Shown here: one piece after another, positions 24,084 through 32,435 of the stretch | Layout of the letters: every line of letters starts with the position of its first letter | Position numbering within the stretch: the first letter of the stretch is position 1 | DNA from: Liberiplasma sp046541015 | Lineage (GTDB): Bacteria; Bacillota_I; Bacilli_A; Izemoplasmatales; Izemoplasmataceae | Direction of reading: 5' to 3' | Assembly: GCA_046541015.1 (NCBI GenBank) | Contig: JBKHEA010000001.1 | Coordinates: 62,001-126,000, forward strand | Length of the DNA stretch: 64,000 bases | Program-made: the position numbers and the translations under genes | The notes under the pieces: generated by a model | Seen by the model: only the letters and a program-made list of their open reading frames with translations | What the model was told of the DNA's origin: nothing | Database searches by the model: none

Positions 24084-26257
24084 AGTTCTACAATCTTTTC
24101 ATAAACAGTTAAGAATGCTTTTACAATTTTTGGGTCAAATTGTTTACCTTCTTGACTTATAATTTCTTCTTTTGCATGATCAAATGTCATTTTCTTTCTG
24201 TAAGGACGGTCTGAAGTCATCGCTTCAAAGGCGTCTGCTAAAGTAATAATCCTAGCATAAAATGGAATAGCATCACCTCTTAATCCTAAAGGATAGCCTA
24301 AGCCATCATAACGTTCATGATGGTACCTAGCATGCCTAGCTAAATCCGAATAATGATCCGCAGCACGTAATATTTGATAGCCGTTTTCAGTATGTTTTTG
24401 TATTTTTTTATATTCTTCTTTTGTAAGTGGTCCTTTTTTACTAAGTAAATTACGATCAATACTAACTTTACCAATATCATGATAATAGGCAGACATTTCT
24501 AAATCATTGAGCGCCGTTTTACTTAACCCTAAAGCTTTACCGATAATCTTACAAATATCTTTAACTCTTTTGGCATGTACAGCTTCAAACGCATAAGTTT
24601 CAGTTAAACTAGTCAGTATATCATTAATCGCTTGATTACGCGCTTTAATGCCATACGTTATTTTTCTTTGATACATTTCATCTTCAGCAATTTTTAAGAC
24701 TTCACCAACATCTTGATCACTTGATTCTTTTAAAGCATAACCAAGCGCAAAACTTAAAGTCACCGCTTCAACTTTAATGGACGCGATTTTTTTGGTTAAC
24801 TTTGAAATGAGTTTTTGCATCATCACATGATTTGTGTTGGTTAAAATGACAGAAAATTCATCGCCCCCAATACGCGCAATATTTTTAGTTTTAAAAATAT
24901 CTTTTAACACATTCGAAGTTAGAATTAAGGCTTCATCGCCGCTTTTATGCCCATAGGCATCATTGATAATTTTTAAGCCGTTCATATCAATCATAATAAT
25001 ACTTAATGGGTAATTTAATTCGTTATCTAAATTGTTTATCATTTCTGCATAATATCTTCGGTTATAAAGCCCCGTTAAATAATCATGAATACTTAAATAT
25101 TCAATACGTCTTTGTTTGAGACGTTTTTCTGTAACATCTCTAAAGACCATTACAGCGCCAAAAATTTCCCCTTCATCATCTAAAATCGGTGCGGCACTAT
25201 CTTCAACAAGTAGTGCTTTACCTATTTTTGTGATTAAGACTGTCTTTGAATCAAGTCCGACAGGTTTTTTAAAACTTAAGACATAATCAATAGGGGATGG
25301 AACACTTAAATGGGTTTCTTCATGTTGTAAAATAAAAATCTCGTTAAATGGTTTATTTAATACTTCTTCTTGTTTATACCCAGTAATGGTTTCAGCCATA
25401 GGATTAAACTGTAAAATAAGCCCATTTTTATCGGTTGATACTACACCATCACCAATCGCAGAAAGGGTTGATTCAGCGAGTTGTTTTTCCATGAACAAGT
25501 CTCTTGTCTTTTTTTCAAGTTGTTGTTTAAGTTTAACTTCTTCTGTAATAACTTCGGTGTAAACAATAATCCCACCTATATGCTCATCTTCTTTATACCA
25601 TGGTCTTACTTCCCATCGTGTAAATAATTCTTCTCCGCTTTCTCTAATGAATCTATCTTGTTTAGATGTTATAACTTCTCCATTAAGTGCTCTTTGATGG
25701 ACATCTTTCCAAGCTTTAGGTAAGTCAGGGAAAACCTCATAATGATTCTTTCCGATAACATCCTTTTCTAAAACATTATAATCGTCTAAGTATTTCTTAC
25801 TAACATAGATATAGTTCATATCTGTATCATGAACAGCTACGGCGCTATTTAGATGCTCGATAATATAATTTAATAGATAATTAGTATACTGGAGCGAATG
25901 ATTAAGATTTTTAAGTTTACTGACATCTCTTACAATTCCCATAAGGCCAGTAACTTTTTCGTTTTCTATGATGGGTGTCAGACGCGTTTGTAAGCAATAC
26001 GTATCTTCTTCAATGGTTGTCTCCCATTCATAAAGCACTTCTTTACCTAACATAGCTTCTTTAGCTTTTTCGATATGAAGTTTGCCGGTTTTCTCACCAA
26101 AGATCTCAATCGCATCTTTTCCAATGAAAAAAGATTCTTTTAAACCATAACTAGAAAGCCATTTACCGTAAATGGCTTTATGTTTAAACCTAGCGTCTAA
26201 TTCAAATAGAATCTCTTCTGATTGTAACAACAATCTTTCTAACGTTTGAGTCCCCAT
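24077..26257 (-). CDS. PAS-PAS-PAS-GGDEF-HD-GYP signalling protein (putative c-di-GMP synthase and phosphodiesterase)
   Basis: 726 residues with no clear membrane helix. Three PAS domains (about 1-115, 125-245, 260-385) precede a GGDEF domain (about 390-540) with an intact active site 'RIGGDEFSVI' and an HD-GYP domain (about 545-725) with 'YYHDIGKVSID' and 'HHERYDGLGYP'. GGDEF domains make cyclic di-GMP and HD-GYP domains degrade it; having both intact suggests switching by PAS ligands. No strong ribosome site precedes the ATG, so the start is less certain than the rest. It is transcribed alone from an extended -10 promoter with a palindrome at the transcription start. Confidence 0.88.
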   Translation of the reverse strand: MGTQTLERLLLQSEEILFELDARFKHKAIYGKWLSSYGLKESFFIGKDAIEIFGEKTGKLHIEKAKEAMLGKEVLYEWETTIEEDTYCLQTRLTPIIENEKVTGLMGIVRDVSKLKNLNHSLQYTNYLLNYIIEHLNSAVAVHDTDMNYIYVSKKYLDDYNVLEKDVIGKNHYEVFPDLPKAWKDVHQRALNGEVITSKQDRFIRESGEELFTRWEVRPWYKEDEHIGGIIVYTEVITEEVKLKQQLEKKTRDLFMEKQLAESTLSAIGDGVVSTDKNGLILQFNPMAETITGYKQEEVLNKPFNEIFILQHEETHLSVPSPIDYVLSFKKPVGLDSKTVLITKIGKALLVEDSAAPILDDEGEIFGAVMVFRDVTEKRLKQRRIEYLSIHDYLTGLYNRRYYAEMINNLDNELNYPLSIIMIDMNGLKIINDAYGHKSGDEALILTSNVLKDIFKTKNIARIGGDEFSVILTNTNHVMMQKLISKLTKKIASIKVEAVTLSFALGYALKESSDQDVGEVLKIAEDEMYQRKITYGIKARNQAINDILTSLTETYAFEAVHAKRVKDICKIIGKALGLSKTALNDLEMSAYYHDIGKVSIDRNLLSKKGPLTKEEYKKIQKHTENGYQILRAADHYSDLARHARYHHERYDGLGYPLGLRGDAIPFYARIITLADAFEAMTSDRPYRKKMTFDHAKEEIISQEGKQFDPKIVKAFLTVYEKIVELK

Positions 26258-26311
26258 AAATGTGGTTTCTAGTAAATGAAACCTTCCCCCTAATAAAAGA
26301 TCATATATTCC

Positions 26312-26335
26312 TAGCCCTATAGGGCTATTATACCA
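26312..26335 (-). promoter_or_regulatory. Extended -10 promoter with 16-bp palindrome at the transcription start
   Basis: TGGTATAAT (TATAAT at 26327-26332) is an extended -10 element. The perfect palindrome TAGCCCTATAGGGCTA (26312-26327) starts at the end of the -10 and covers the likely start site. It could be a repressor operator or a 5' hairpin of the mRNA. Confidence 0.6.
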
Positions 26336-26361
26336 AACTTAGGGGTTGAATAAAAGCCTTT

Positions 26362-26715
26362 TCATGAATTCATGGATTTTATAACATCATTATAGCGATC
26401 ACCTAAAAACAGTTTAAGAACATCGCCTTTTGATTGGTTTATTGCGTATAAAGTATATAATGCACCACTTAAAAAGCCAAAGACCATCATAAAAATCACA
26501 AGTAAAATTGCTTTGTAAATATTTTTTTCACGGTAAATTATCCACAAAGAGAAAATAGAAAATCCAACATACAAATCAACGAGTGATACAATGCCCCAAG
26601 GATTATTTAAGATTAAACTACCATCCTCACTAAAATCACCGATTGTAAAGCCGTATATTAATACAATCGTCATGCTTAATGCGCCTAAAAAGGTAATTAC
26701 TTTAGCTATTTTCAT
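26362..26715 (-). CDS. Small four-helix membrane protein, DUF1475-like
   Basis: 117 residues with about four hydrophobic segments. The stretch 'NPWGIVSLVDLYVGFSIFSLW' followed by a charged 'IYRE' loop resembles DUF1475 proteins, whose role is unknown; this match is from memory and moderate. The start at 26715 follows GGAG by 6 bases; a GTG at 26730 is possible but would contain that ribosome site. It is the last gene of the gnd-zwf-cyclase-DUF3159-protease operon and overlaps nothing. Confidence 0.6.
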   Translation of the reverse strand: MKIAKVITFLGALSMTIVLIYGFTIGDFSEDGSLILNNPWGIVSLVDLYVGFSIFSLWIIYREKNIYKAILLVIFMMVFGFLSGALYTLYAINQSKGDVLKLFLGDRYNDVIKSMNS

Positions 26716-26716
26716 A

Positions 26717-27949
26717 TTAATCTCCTTCACTTATTGCACGTAATCGATTTGATAAATCTGGATGGGAATAGTAAACAAATGCGTAAGCTTTATGCGGATT
26801 TAAATCTGCATAATTTTCATTTGCTAAAACTTTTAAAGCACTGATCATATGATTTTTATCAACATATTTAGTGCTAAATTGGTCAGCCTTATATTCAGCT
26901 TTTCTACTTAAAATATTGGTAATCATTGCTATGATAAAACTAATTGGTCCTAGTAAAACAGTAACCATGATTAAACCAAAGCCAAAAATCATTTCACTTA
27001 AGTTAAAGGCGATAGCTAATTGATCCCAGGTTAAAACTAAACCAATAGTTACAGTATAAATGAAGAATATAATTGCTTGTTGAATCATTAACCTCAAAAC
27101 ATCTTTATGCACTGCATGACCAAACTCATGGGCTAAAACTGCGCCGATTTCTTCTTTTGATAATTTTTCAATCAGTGTGTCAAAAAGCACAATTTCTTTA
27201 TTTTTTCCAAATCCAGAAAAAAATGCATTAAGTTTAGTTGAACGTTTTGATGCATCCATGATGTAAATCCCTCTCACCTTAAATCCAATTTCTTGAACTA
27301 AAGATTCGATATAGTCTTTTAATTCGCCACTTTCTAATGGCGTTAATTTATTAAATATTTTTATAAAGACACGGGTGTTTAAATAAGAAACAATCAAAAT
27401 AATAGTCATTAAAACAGCCCATGAAGAAACCATAAACACAATAATATTGGTTTCAAATATAATAAACAATTGATTAAGTAAAATAATCAACCCTCCACCT
27501 AATATGAGGGTTAATATGAGTCCTTTAATGCGATCAGTGATAAAAGTTTTTTTCGTGGTTTTATTAAAGCCATATTTTTCTTCAATCACGAACGTTTTAT
27601 AATAGCTAATGGGTAGATGAAATAGCGCTGAAATTGAAAAATAAATCCCTAAGAATAATAGATTAACTAATAAAATATTATTAAAAACACTTCTAGAAAG
27701 TTCTTCTAAAAAACTAAAACCGTTAAACACTAAGAATCCTAATAATATAGTGATACTGATGGTTTGATTTAACAACCCAATCTTAAATAAATCACTTTGA
27801 TAATGTCGCCAGTTTTTATAGGCAACCTCATCATAAATATCTTGAACATTTTTAGGCAGGGGTTGTTCTTTATATTGATTGTTTAATAGATCTAAAATAA
27901 CCTCAATTAAAAATACACCTACGATAAAAGCAATAATCAAATAGTTCAT
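26717..27949 (-). CDS. M48 family (Ste24-type) membrane zinc metalloprotease
   Basis: About 410 residues with several helices and the zinc motif 'LAHEFGHAVHKD' (HExxH), then 'SRKAEYKADQFS', which supplies the third ligand (ExxxD). The long N-terminal membrane part ('SALFHLPISYYKTFVIEEKYGFNKTT') is that of Ste24/CAAX prenyl protease 1. In bacteria, which lack CAAX prenylation, such enzymes are thought to work in membrane protein quality control. AAAGG lies 6 bases before the chosen start; an ATG one codon earlier is also possible. Confidence 0.9.
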   Translation of the reverse strand: MNYLIIAFIVGVFLIEVILDLLNNQYKEQPLPKNVQDIYDEVAYKNWRHYQSDLFKIGLLNQTISITILLGFLVFNGFSFLEELSRSVFNNILLVNLLFLGIYFSISALFHLPISYYKTFVIEEKYGFNKTTKKTFITDRIKGLILTLILGGGLIILLNQLFIIFETNIIVFMVSSWAVLMTIILIVSYLNTRVFIKIFNKLTPLESGELKDYIESLVQEIGFKVRGIYIMDASKRSTKLNAFFSGFGKNKEIVLFDTLIEKLSKEEIGAVLAHEFGHAVHKDVLRLMIQQAIIFFIYTVTIGLVLTWDQLAIAFNLSEMIFGFGLIMVTVLLGPISFIIAMITNILSRKAEYKADQFSTKYVDKNHMISALKVLANENYADLNPHKAYAFVYYSHPDLSNRLRAISEGD

Positions 27950-27961
27950 CATTAATCCTTT

Positions 27962-28630
27962 CTAAAACCCTCTTGTTTGGCCTTTATAGGGGGGATTTTT
28001 ACCCTGATCAAATTCTTCAATTCCTGGGCCGCCTAGCGTTCTTAAACGCCATAATCCATAAATATAAGTAATAAGTAATACAATAAATGTTGCTGGTAAT
28101 CCAAGTAACGTGTTTATTAAAAATAATAATTCAACCTCATCGTTAGTATATAAATACCCAAGTAGACTCGTTCTTAAAGCAAAAAATATTAACCAAAAAA
28201 TGGTTGCTTCTAAATAAGCTGGATAAATATCTTTCCTAAAAAACCATTCAAACGTCCAACCTCTTGTTAAGTGAGATGCATATAATGCTAGCGGTTTTTT
28301 TATTAGTAAACTAATCAAAATAATCAGTGTCAATAAGCCACTTGATATGAGCCCTGGCAAGTAAAAACTTGTGGCATTTTGATTGATATACGTTAAAATG
28401 ACCGCAAATAAGACCCCTAAAAACCCAGCAAGCGCGTAAATACTCTTTTCTTTTTTAATAATACGCATAATCAAGATGACAAAGGCAATCAAAACCGCCC
28501 CAATCATGGCATAAATTAATTCTAAAAAACTATTAAATACAATAAATATAATCGGGGGCAATAAAGCATCTAGTGTTTTTCCTTTAACTACCGTTTTAAA
28601 CTCTTCGACAATTTCTTTAAATTTAGTCAT
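27962..28630 (-). CDS. DUF3159-like membrane protein
   Basis: 222 residues with about six helices. The N-terminal amphipathic part, 'RGWTFEWFFRKDIYPAYLEAT' region and the last helix with 'YGLWRLRTLGGPGIEEF' match what I recall of DUF3159 proteins, which have no known function. It begins 2 bases from the cyclase gene's stop and lies in the same operon as zwf and gnd. The C-terminal tail is polar and cytosolic. Confidence 0.6.
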   Translation of the reverse strand: MTKFKEIVEEFKTVVKGKTLDALLPPIIFIVFNSFLELIYAMIGAVLIAFVILIMRIIKKEKSIYALAGFLGVLFAVILTYINQNATSFYLPGLISSGLLTLIILISLLIKKPLALYASHLTRGWTFEWFFRKDIYPAYLEATIFWLIFFALRTSLLGYLYTNDEVELLFLINTLLGLPATFIVLLITYIYGLWRLRTLGGPGIEEFDQGKNPPYKGQTRGF

Positions 28631-28631
28631 C

Positions 28632-29246
28632 TTATTCTGATAAAATCGCTCGTACTGGTAAAGCTTCTACATTAGCGATTTTTAAAGGAAGACAAATGAG
28701 ATTATATATCCCTTCTTTAACCGCTTTTAAGCGAATCCCTTCTAATATAATAATTCCTGATCCAAGAAGCGTATTATGGGTTGGATGATTCGCTTGATTG
28801 CGTTCAATCCCTAATGCATCGATGCCTACACCACGAACTTGTTTATCTTTTAAATATAGTGCCGCCTCATGATTTAAGTAAACAAAGTCAAAATCAAAGG
28901 TTTCTTTTAAACTATTCTTTGTCTTAAATAAAATAAAATCATCTTCATTAATCGCATATTCTTTTAATGCATTCACATCGATGACTTGATCTAAGTGGGT
29001 AAGATCAATAACTTTCGCTTCTCCAATAAGGTTCATTAAATCTAGTGCATCTGATGTATCGCCATCTTTAATAGTATGCAAAGGAAAATCAATATGGGTC
29101 CCTGTATGCAAATTAAAATTTAATTCTGATTCATAAACACCTTCTTTTTCAAAAGCTGCCACTTGTTTAATGATGGGTTTTTTAGCTTCTTTGTTTTTAT
29201 AGACCATCATCGATGGTTCAATCGTCATCGATATATCATAAAACAT
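28632..29246 (-). CDS. Cyclase-family metal-dependent hydrolase (kynurenine formamidase-like)
   Basis: 204 residues of the cyclase superfamily (PF04199), which includes kynurenine formamidase and isatin hydrolase and opens amide or lactam/lactone-like bonds using manganese or zinc. The metal signature is 'HTGTHIDFPLH'; a second conserved part is 'GVGIDALGIERNQANHPTHN'. GAGGAGG lies 6 bases before the chosen ATG, inside the end of zwf, giving an 11-base overlap and tight coupling with zwf. No tryptophan-degradation genes are nearby, so kynurenine is an unlikely substrate. A lactonase role is possible but unproven. Confidence 0.82.
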   Translation of the reverse strand: MFYDISMTIEPSMMVYKNKEAKKPIIKQVAAFEKEGVYESELNFNLHTGTHIDFPLHTIKDGDTSDALDLMNLIGEAKVIDLTHLDQVIDVNALKEYAINEDDFILFKTKNSLKETFDFDFVYLNHEAALYLKDKQVRGVGIDALGIERNQANHPTHNTLLGSGIIILEGIRLKAVKEGIYNLICLPLKIANVEALPVRAILSE

Positions 29247-30600
29247 ATTTTGCCTCCTCAAACTTATGAATGATTTTTGCCTTTAAATCTTGATAATCTT
29301 TATAAATATAGGGTTTTTCTTTAAATGGTTGTAAACTTTCAATAATACGCCAGGTGGTTTCAATTTCATCCCATCTTGTAAATAATGTCGTATGACTTTT
29401 TATAACTTCTAATAAAAGTTTTTCATAGGCTTCAGGGATATTTAAGAGTGCTTGACAACTATGACAATAATCTAATGATTTTTGAATGATGTTTTCCTTT
29501 AATCCGGCTTCTTTTACATTAAGTTCAACGTAAACGCCTTCTTCTGGTGCAACTCTAATAATGAGTTTATTTCGGTGTAATTTTTTATCTGGCCATAAAT
29601 CAGTAATTTTACTATGCGGTTTAAACGTAACTATAATCTCAGAACGTTTTTCATCTAATGCCTTACCTGTATAAATGTAAATAGGCACACCGCTTAGTGG
29701 ATGGTTTTTAAGCGTTGCTTTAAAATAAACAAAGGTTTCAGTAGTAGAATCTTTATCAATTTTATCCGTATTTTTATAGCCTTCATATTGACCTAAGAAA
29801 AAGTGGTCTTGATCTATCACTAGATTATTAAAGATATCTACTTTTTTATCTTTAATACTTAGCGATGAAAAGTCCTTTGGCTCATTCATCGTAATTAAAG
29901 CAACCATTTGTAATAAATGACTTTGAACCATATCTTTAAAGGCACCAATTTTATCATAATAGTTGCCTCTTGATAAGACGGTCTCTTTTTCTTTGGCTAA
30001 GATTGTAATGCTTTCAATAGAATCTTTATGCCAAGCTTGTTCAAACAGTCGATTACCAAACCGAATAACTAATATATTTTGAATCATTTCTTTACCTAAA
30101 TAGTGATCAATGCGATAAATTTGTGATTCATCGAAGTAACTCCATAACTTTTTATTGATGTCTTGAGCACTTTTTAGGTCTTCACCAAAAGGTTTTTCAA
30201 AGACAATACGTGCTTTTTTATTGCCTTTTTCAACAAGTCCACAAAGAGCTAACCCTTTTGCAACGACAGGAAAAAGGGTTGGGGGGACTGCTAGGTAATA
30301 GATAACATCGGTGTTAGATTTATCGTTTAAATAAGATTTTATTAATTCATAAGTATTTGGGTCTTTAAAATCTATTTCTATATACTCAATGAAATCAAAT
30401 ATTGCCTCAATAAAGGGATGATCCACTTGTTTTACAAATTCATTTAGATACTCTTCTTTACTAAGTGATTGTCTGCCAACACATAAAATCTTCGTATCTT
30501 TACTTAAATGTTTTTTCTCATAAAGTGATGCAAGTGCGGGTAAAAGCTTTTTGATCATTAAGTTTCCTGTTGCCCCAAATATTACCATCAATTGTTTCAT
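29236..30600 (-). CDS. zwf: Glucose-6-phosphate 1-dehydrogenase
   Basis: Oxidises glucose 6-phosphate to 6-phosphogluconolactone. The active-site signature 'RIDHYLGKEMIQN' is intact at about residues 160-172, and 'IVFEKPFGEDL' contributes to the substrate pocket. The nucleotide-binding motif reads 'GATGNLMIKKLLPAL', with Asn where most family members have Asp (GxxGDL), which may affect cofactor handling. It is 454 residues, slightly short. It overlaps gnd by one base and the cyclase gene by 11. Confidence 0.93.
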   Translation of the reverse strand: MKQLMVIFGATGNLMIKKLLPALASLYEKKHLSKDTKILCVGRQSLSKEEYLNEFVKQVDHPFIEAIFDFIEYIEIDFKDPNTYELIKSYLNDKSNTDVIYYLAVPPTLFPVVAKGLALCGLVEKGNKKARIVFEKPFGEDLKSAQDINKKLWSYFDESQIYRIDHYLGKEMIQNILVIRFGNRLFEQAWHKDSIESITILAKEKETVLSRGNYYDKIGAFKDMVQSHLLQMVALITMNEPKDFSSLSIKDKKVDIFNNLVIDQDHFFLGQYEGYKNTDKIDKDSTTETFVYFKATLKNHPLSGVPIYIYTGKALDEKRSEIIVTFKPHSKITDLWPDKKLHRNKLIIRVAPEEGVYVELNVKEAGLKENIIQKSLDYCHSCQALLNIPEAYEKLLLEVIKSHTTLFTRWDEIETTWRIIESLQPFKEKPYIYKDYQDLKAKIIHKFEEAKYVL

Positions 30601-31481
30601 TATTTTTCATAAATCTTGTGGCCACCAAATTCGTTTCGCATCGCAGCCACAACTTTTTCAGAAAATTTATTATCATCTTTTGATTTAAAACGTGCTAATA
30701 ACGATTGCGCAATCACTGGGGTAGAAACTTTTAAATGGATGGCTTCTTCTAAAGCCCATCTGCCTTCACCTGAATCGTCTACTTTACCTAATATGGTTTC
30801 TAATTTAGCATCTTTTTCAAATGCTCTTTGTACCATATCCATAAGTAACCCTTCGATAATTGAACCATGAGCCCAAACTTTTGAGACAGCCTTATAATCA
30901 AAATCAAAAGGACTTTGTGCTAACATGTCAAATCCTTCTCCAATGGCTTGCATCATACCATATTCAATGGCGTTATGAATCATTTTTACATAATGGCCAC
31001 TTCCTGATGGTCCCATATAAGCATAACCATCTTTAATCGCAATATCTTTAAAGAGCGTTTCAACATAATCAAAGATTGTTTTATCGCCCCCAATCATTAA
31101 ACAAGCACCGTTTAAAGCACCAGAAACACCGCCACTAGTTCCAACGTCTAAAAAGTGAATTCCTAATTCTTTAAGGTAGCCATGACGGCGGATGGAATCT
31201 TTATAAAACGCATTCCCTCCATCAATTATAATGTCTTCTCGATCTAATAATTCAGCGAGTTGATTGATGAGGGCTTCTGTAATCTCACCTGCAGGAACCA
31301 TTAACCAAATAACTCTTGGCGTAGGTAAACTTTCAACGAGTTTTTCAATGCTAGTTACGGTCTTAACCATCTTCATTTTGGGTACATATGCATCATAGCC
31401 AATTACTTCATGGTTACTTTTTGCCATGTTTTGAGCTAAACTATACCCCATTTTTCCTAAACCGACTAATCCGATTTTCAT
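30600..31481 (-). CDS. gnd: 6-phosphogluconate dehydrogenase, decarboxylating, short form
   Basis: Oxidatively decarboxylates 6-phosphogluconate to ribulose 5-phosphate. The Rossmann fold is 'GLVGLGKMGYSLAQNMA'; 'GGNAFYKDS', 'DVGTSGGVSGALNGACLMIG' and 'GSGHYVKMIHNAIEYGMMQ' are the substrate and catalytic regions (Lys and Asn of KxxxN). At 293 residues it is the short class (YqeC/GndA type), often NAD-preferring; the coenzyme here is not settled. The start at 31481 follows AAGGGTG. It opens the operon with zwf. Confidence 0.93.
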   Translation of the reverse strand: MKIGLVGLGKMGYSLAQNMAKSNHEVIGYDAYVPKMKMVKTVTSIEKLVESLPTPRVIWLMVPAGEITEALINQLAELLDREDIIIDGGNAFYKDSIRRHGYLKELGIHFLDVGTSGGVSGALNGACLMIGGDKTIFDYVETLFKDIAIKDGYAYMGPSGSGHYVKMIHNAIEYGMMQAIGEGFDMLAQSPFDFDYKAVSKVWAHGSIIEGLLMDMVQRAFEKDAKLETILGKVDDSGEGRWALEEAIHLKVSTPVIAQSLLARFKSKDDNKFSEKVVAAMRNEFGGHKIYEK

Positions 31482-31541
31482 TATTATCACCCTTTCAGCC
31501 TTATTTTATCATGCTTGATGTGAATATGCTTTTAACATACT

Positions 31542-32312
31542 TTAATCTAAGCGTATTAAAGGCATTACTTCATCTTTTAAGTGTTCAAATCGTTTGACGA
31601 ATGCTTGAAAAGCATTTGTGAAATCTCTTATGGTTTGTGCATGAATAAACGTTTCTATTAATGCTAAATCCGCTTGATTATATACCGTTGACGCATAGCG
31701 CAATCCAAAATCAGCTAAAGCGATTCGGTATTTAATGTTTAATAAAGGCACAACATGTCTTAATAGGTAAGTATTAATCATCAAATGAGCATCTATTAGA
31801 TTTTCTCTTAACAAGGATTTAGTGACTTCATTGCGTAAAATGAATTCACTCTTTACGGCATGGTTATAAATAGAACGTGCTTTAGTTAATATTTGATTTT
31901 TAGGGGTCTTACTTGAATCGATAAAATCAATGGTATCTTTCCAAACAAATGGTTTTCCATGGCGATCGCTTGCTGTGAATTTGTCGTTAATTTCTGGATG
32001 AAGTATACAAACATCCAAATAAAAATACTTTGGGGTTTGTTTTAATTGATAAAACCTCTGAGAAAAACCATGCCATGCTGGTTCTTTTACTTGATAAATT
32101 TGTTTAATACCAAATGCTTTTTCTAAAATGTTTTCTAAGAAATCATAGGTTGATTTTATATTGGCCTTATCCGTCACCATCATTAAATCTAAATCGCTAT
32201 ACTCATCTAAGCGATGGGTTGCTTTAGACCCACCTTCCCAAATTGTATAGATTGTTTCATTTTCAAGTAAGAGCGGTTTTAAATACTTTATAACATCATC
32301 TCTTTTTATCAT
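31542..32312 (-). CDS. Nucleotidyltransferase-domain protein
   Basis: 256 residues. The N-terminal half has a polymerase-beta-type nucleotidyltransferase core: 'IWEGGSKATHRLDEYSDLDL' (GGS followed by DxD). The C-terminal half is helical. It resembles aminoglycoside nucleotidyltransferase-like proteins, but no drug-resistance role can be deduced, and many such proteins are uncharacterised. AAGGAG lies 8 bases before the chosen ATG. It is the gene upstream of gnd with a 60-base gap and no visible terminator, so it may be co-transcribed. Confidence 0.75.
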   Translation of the reverse strand: MIKRDDVIKYLKPLLLENETIYTIWEGGSKATHRLDEYSDLDLMMVTDKANIKSTYDFLENILEKAFGIKQIYQVKEPAWHGFSQRFYQLKQTPKYFYLDVCILHPEINDKFTASDRHGKPFVWKDTIDFIDSSKTPKNQILTKARSIYNHAVKSEFILRNEVTKSLLRENLIDAHLMINTYLLRHVVPLLNIKYRIALADFGLRYASTVYNQADLALIETFIHAQTIRDFTNAFQAFVKRFEHLKDEVMPLIRLD

Positions 32313-32382
32313 TTGTCTCACTCCTTAAGACTATTATATAATGATTTCTATGTGAAATGTAGGTTTTTATAGTGTATTAATT

Positions 32383-32411
32383 TTGTAGTTTATTGCACTT
32401 AAGCATATAAT
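32383..32411 (+). promoter_or_regulatory. Promoter of the MacB-type ABC exporter gene
   Basis: TATAAT at 32406-32411 with TTGTAG at 32383-32388, spacing 17 bp, lies 24 bases before the start codon. Confidence 0.55.
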
Positions 32412-32435
32412 AAAATCACGAAAGGATTTGGTACC

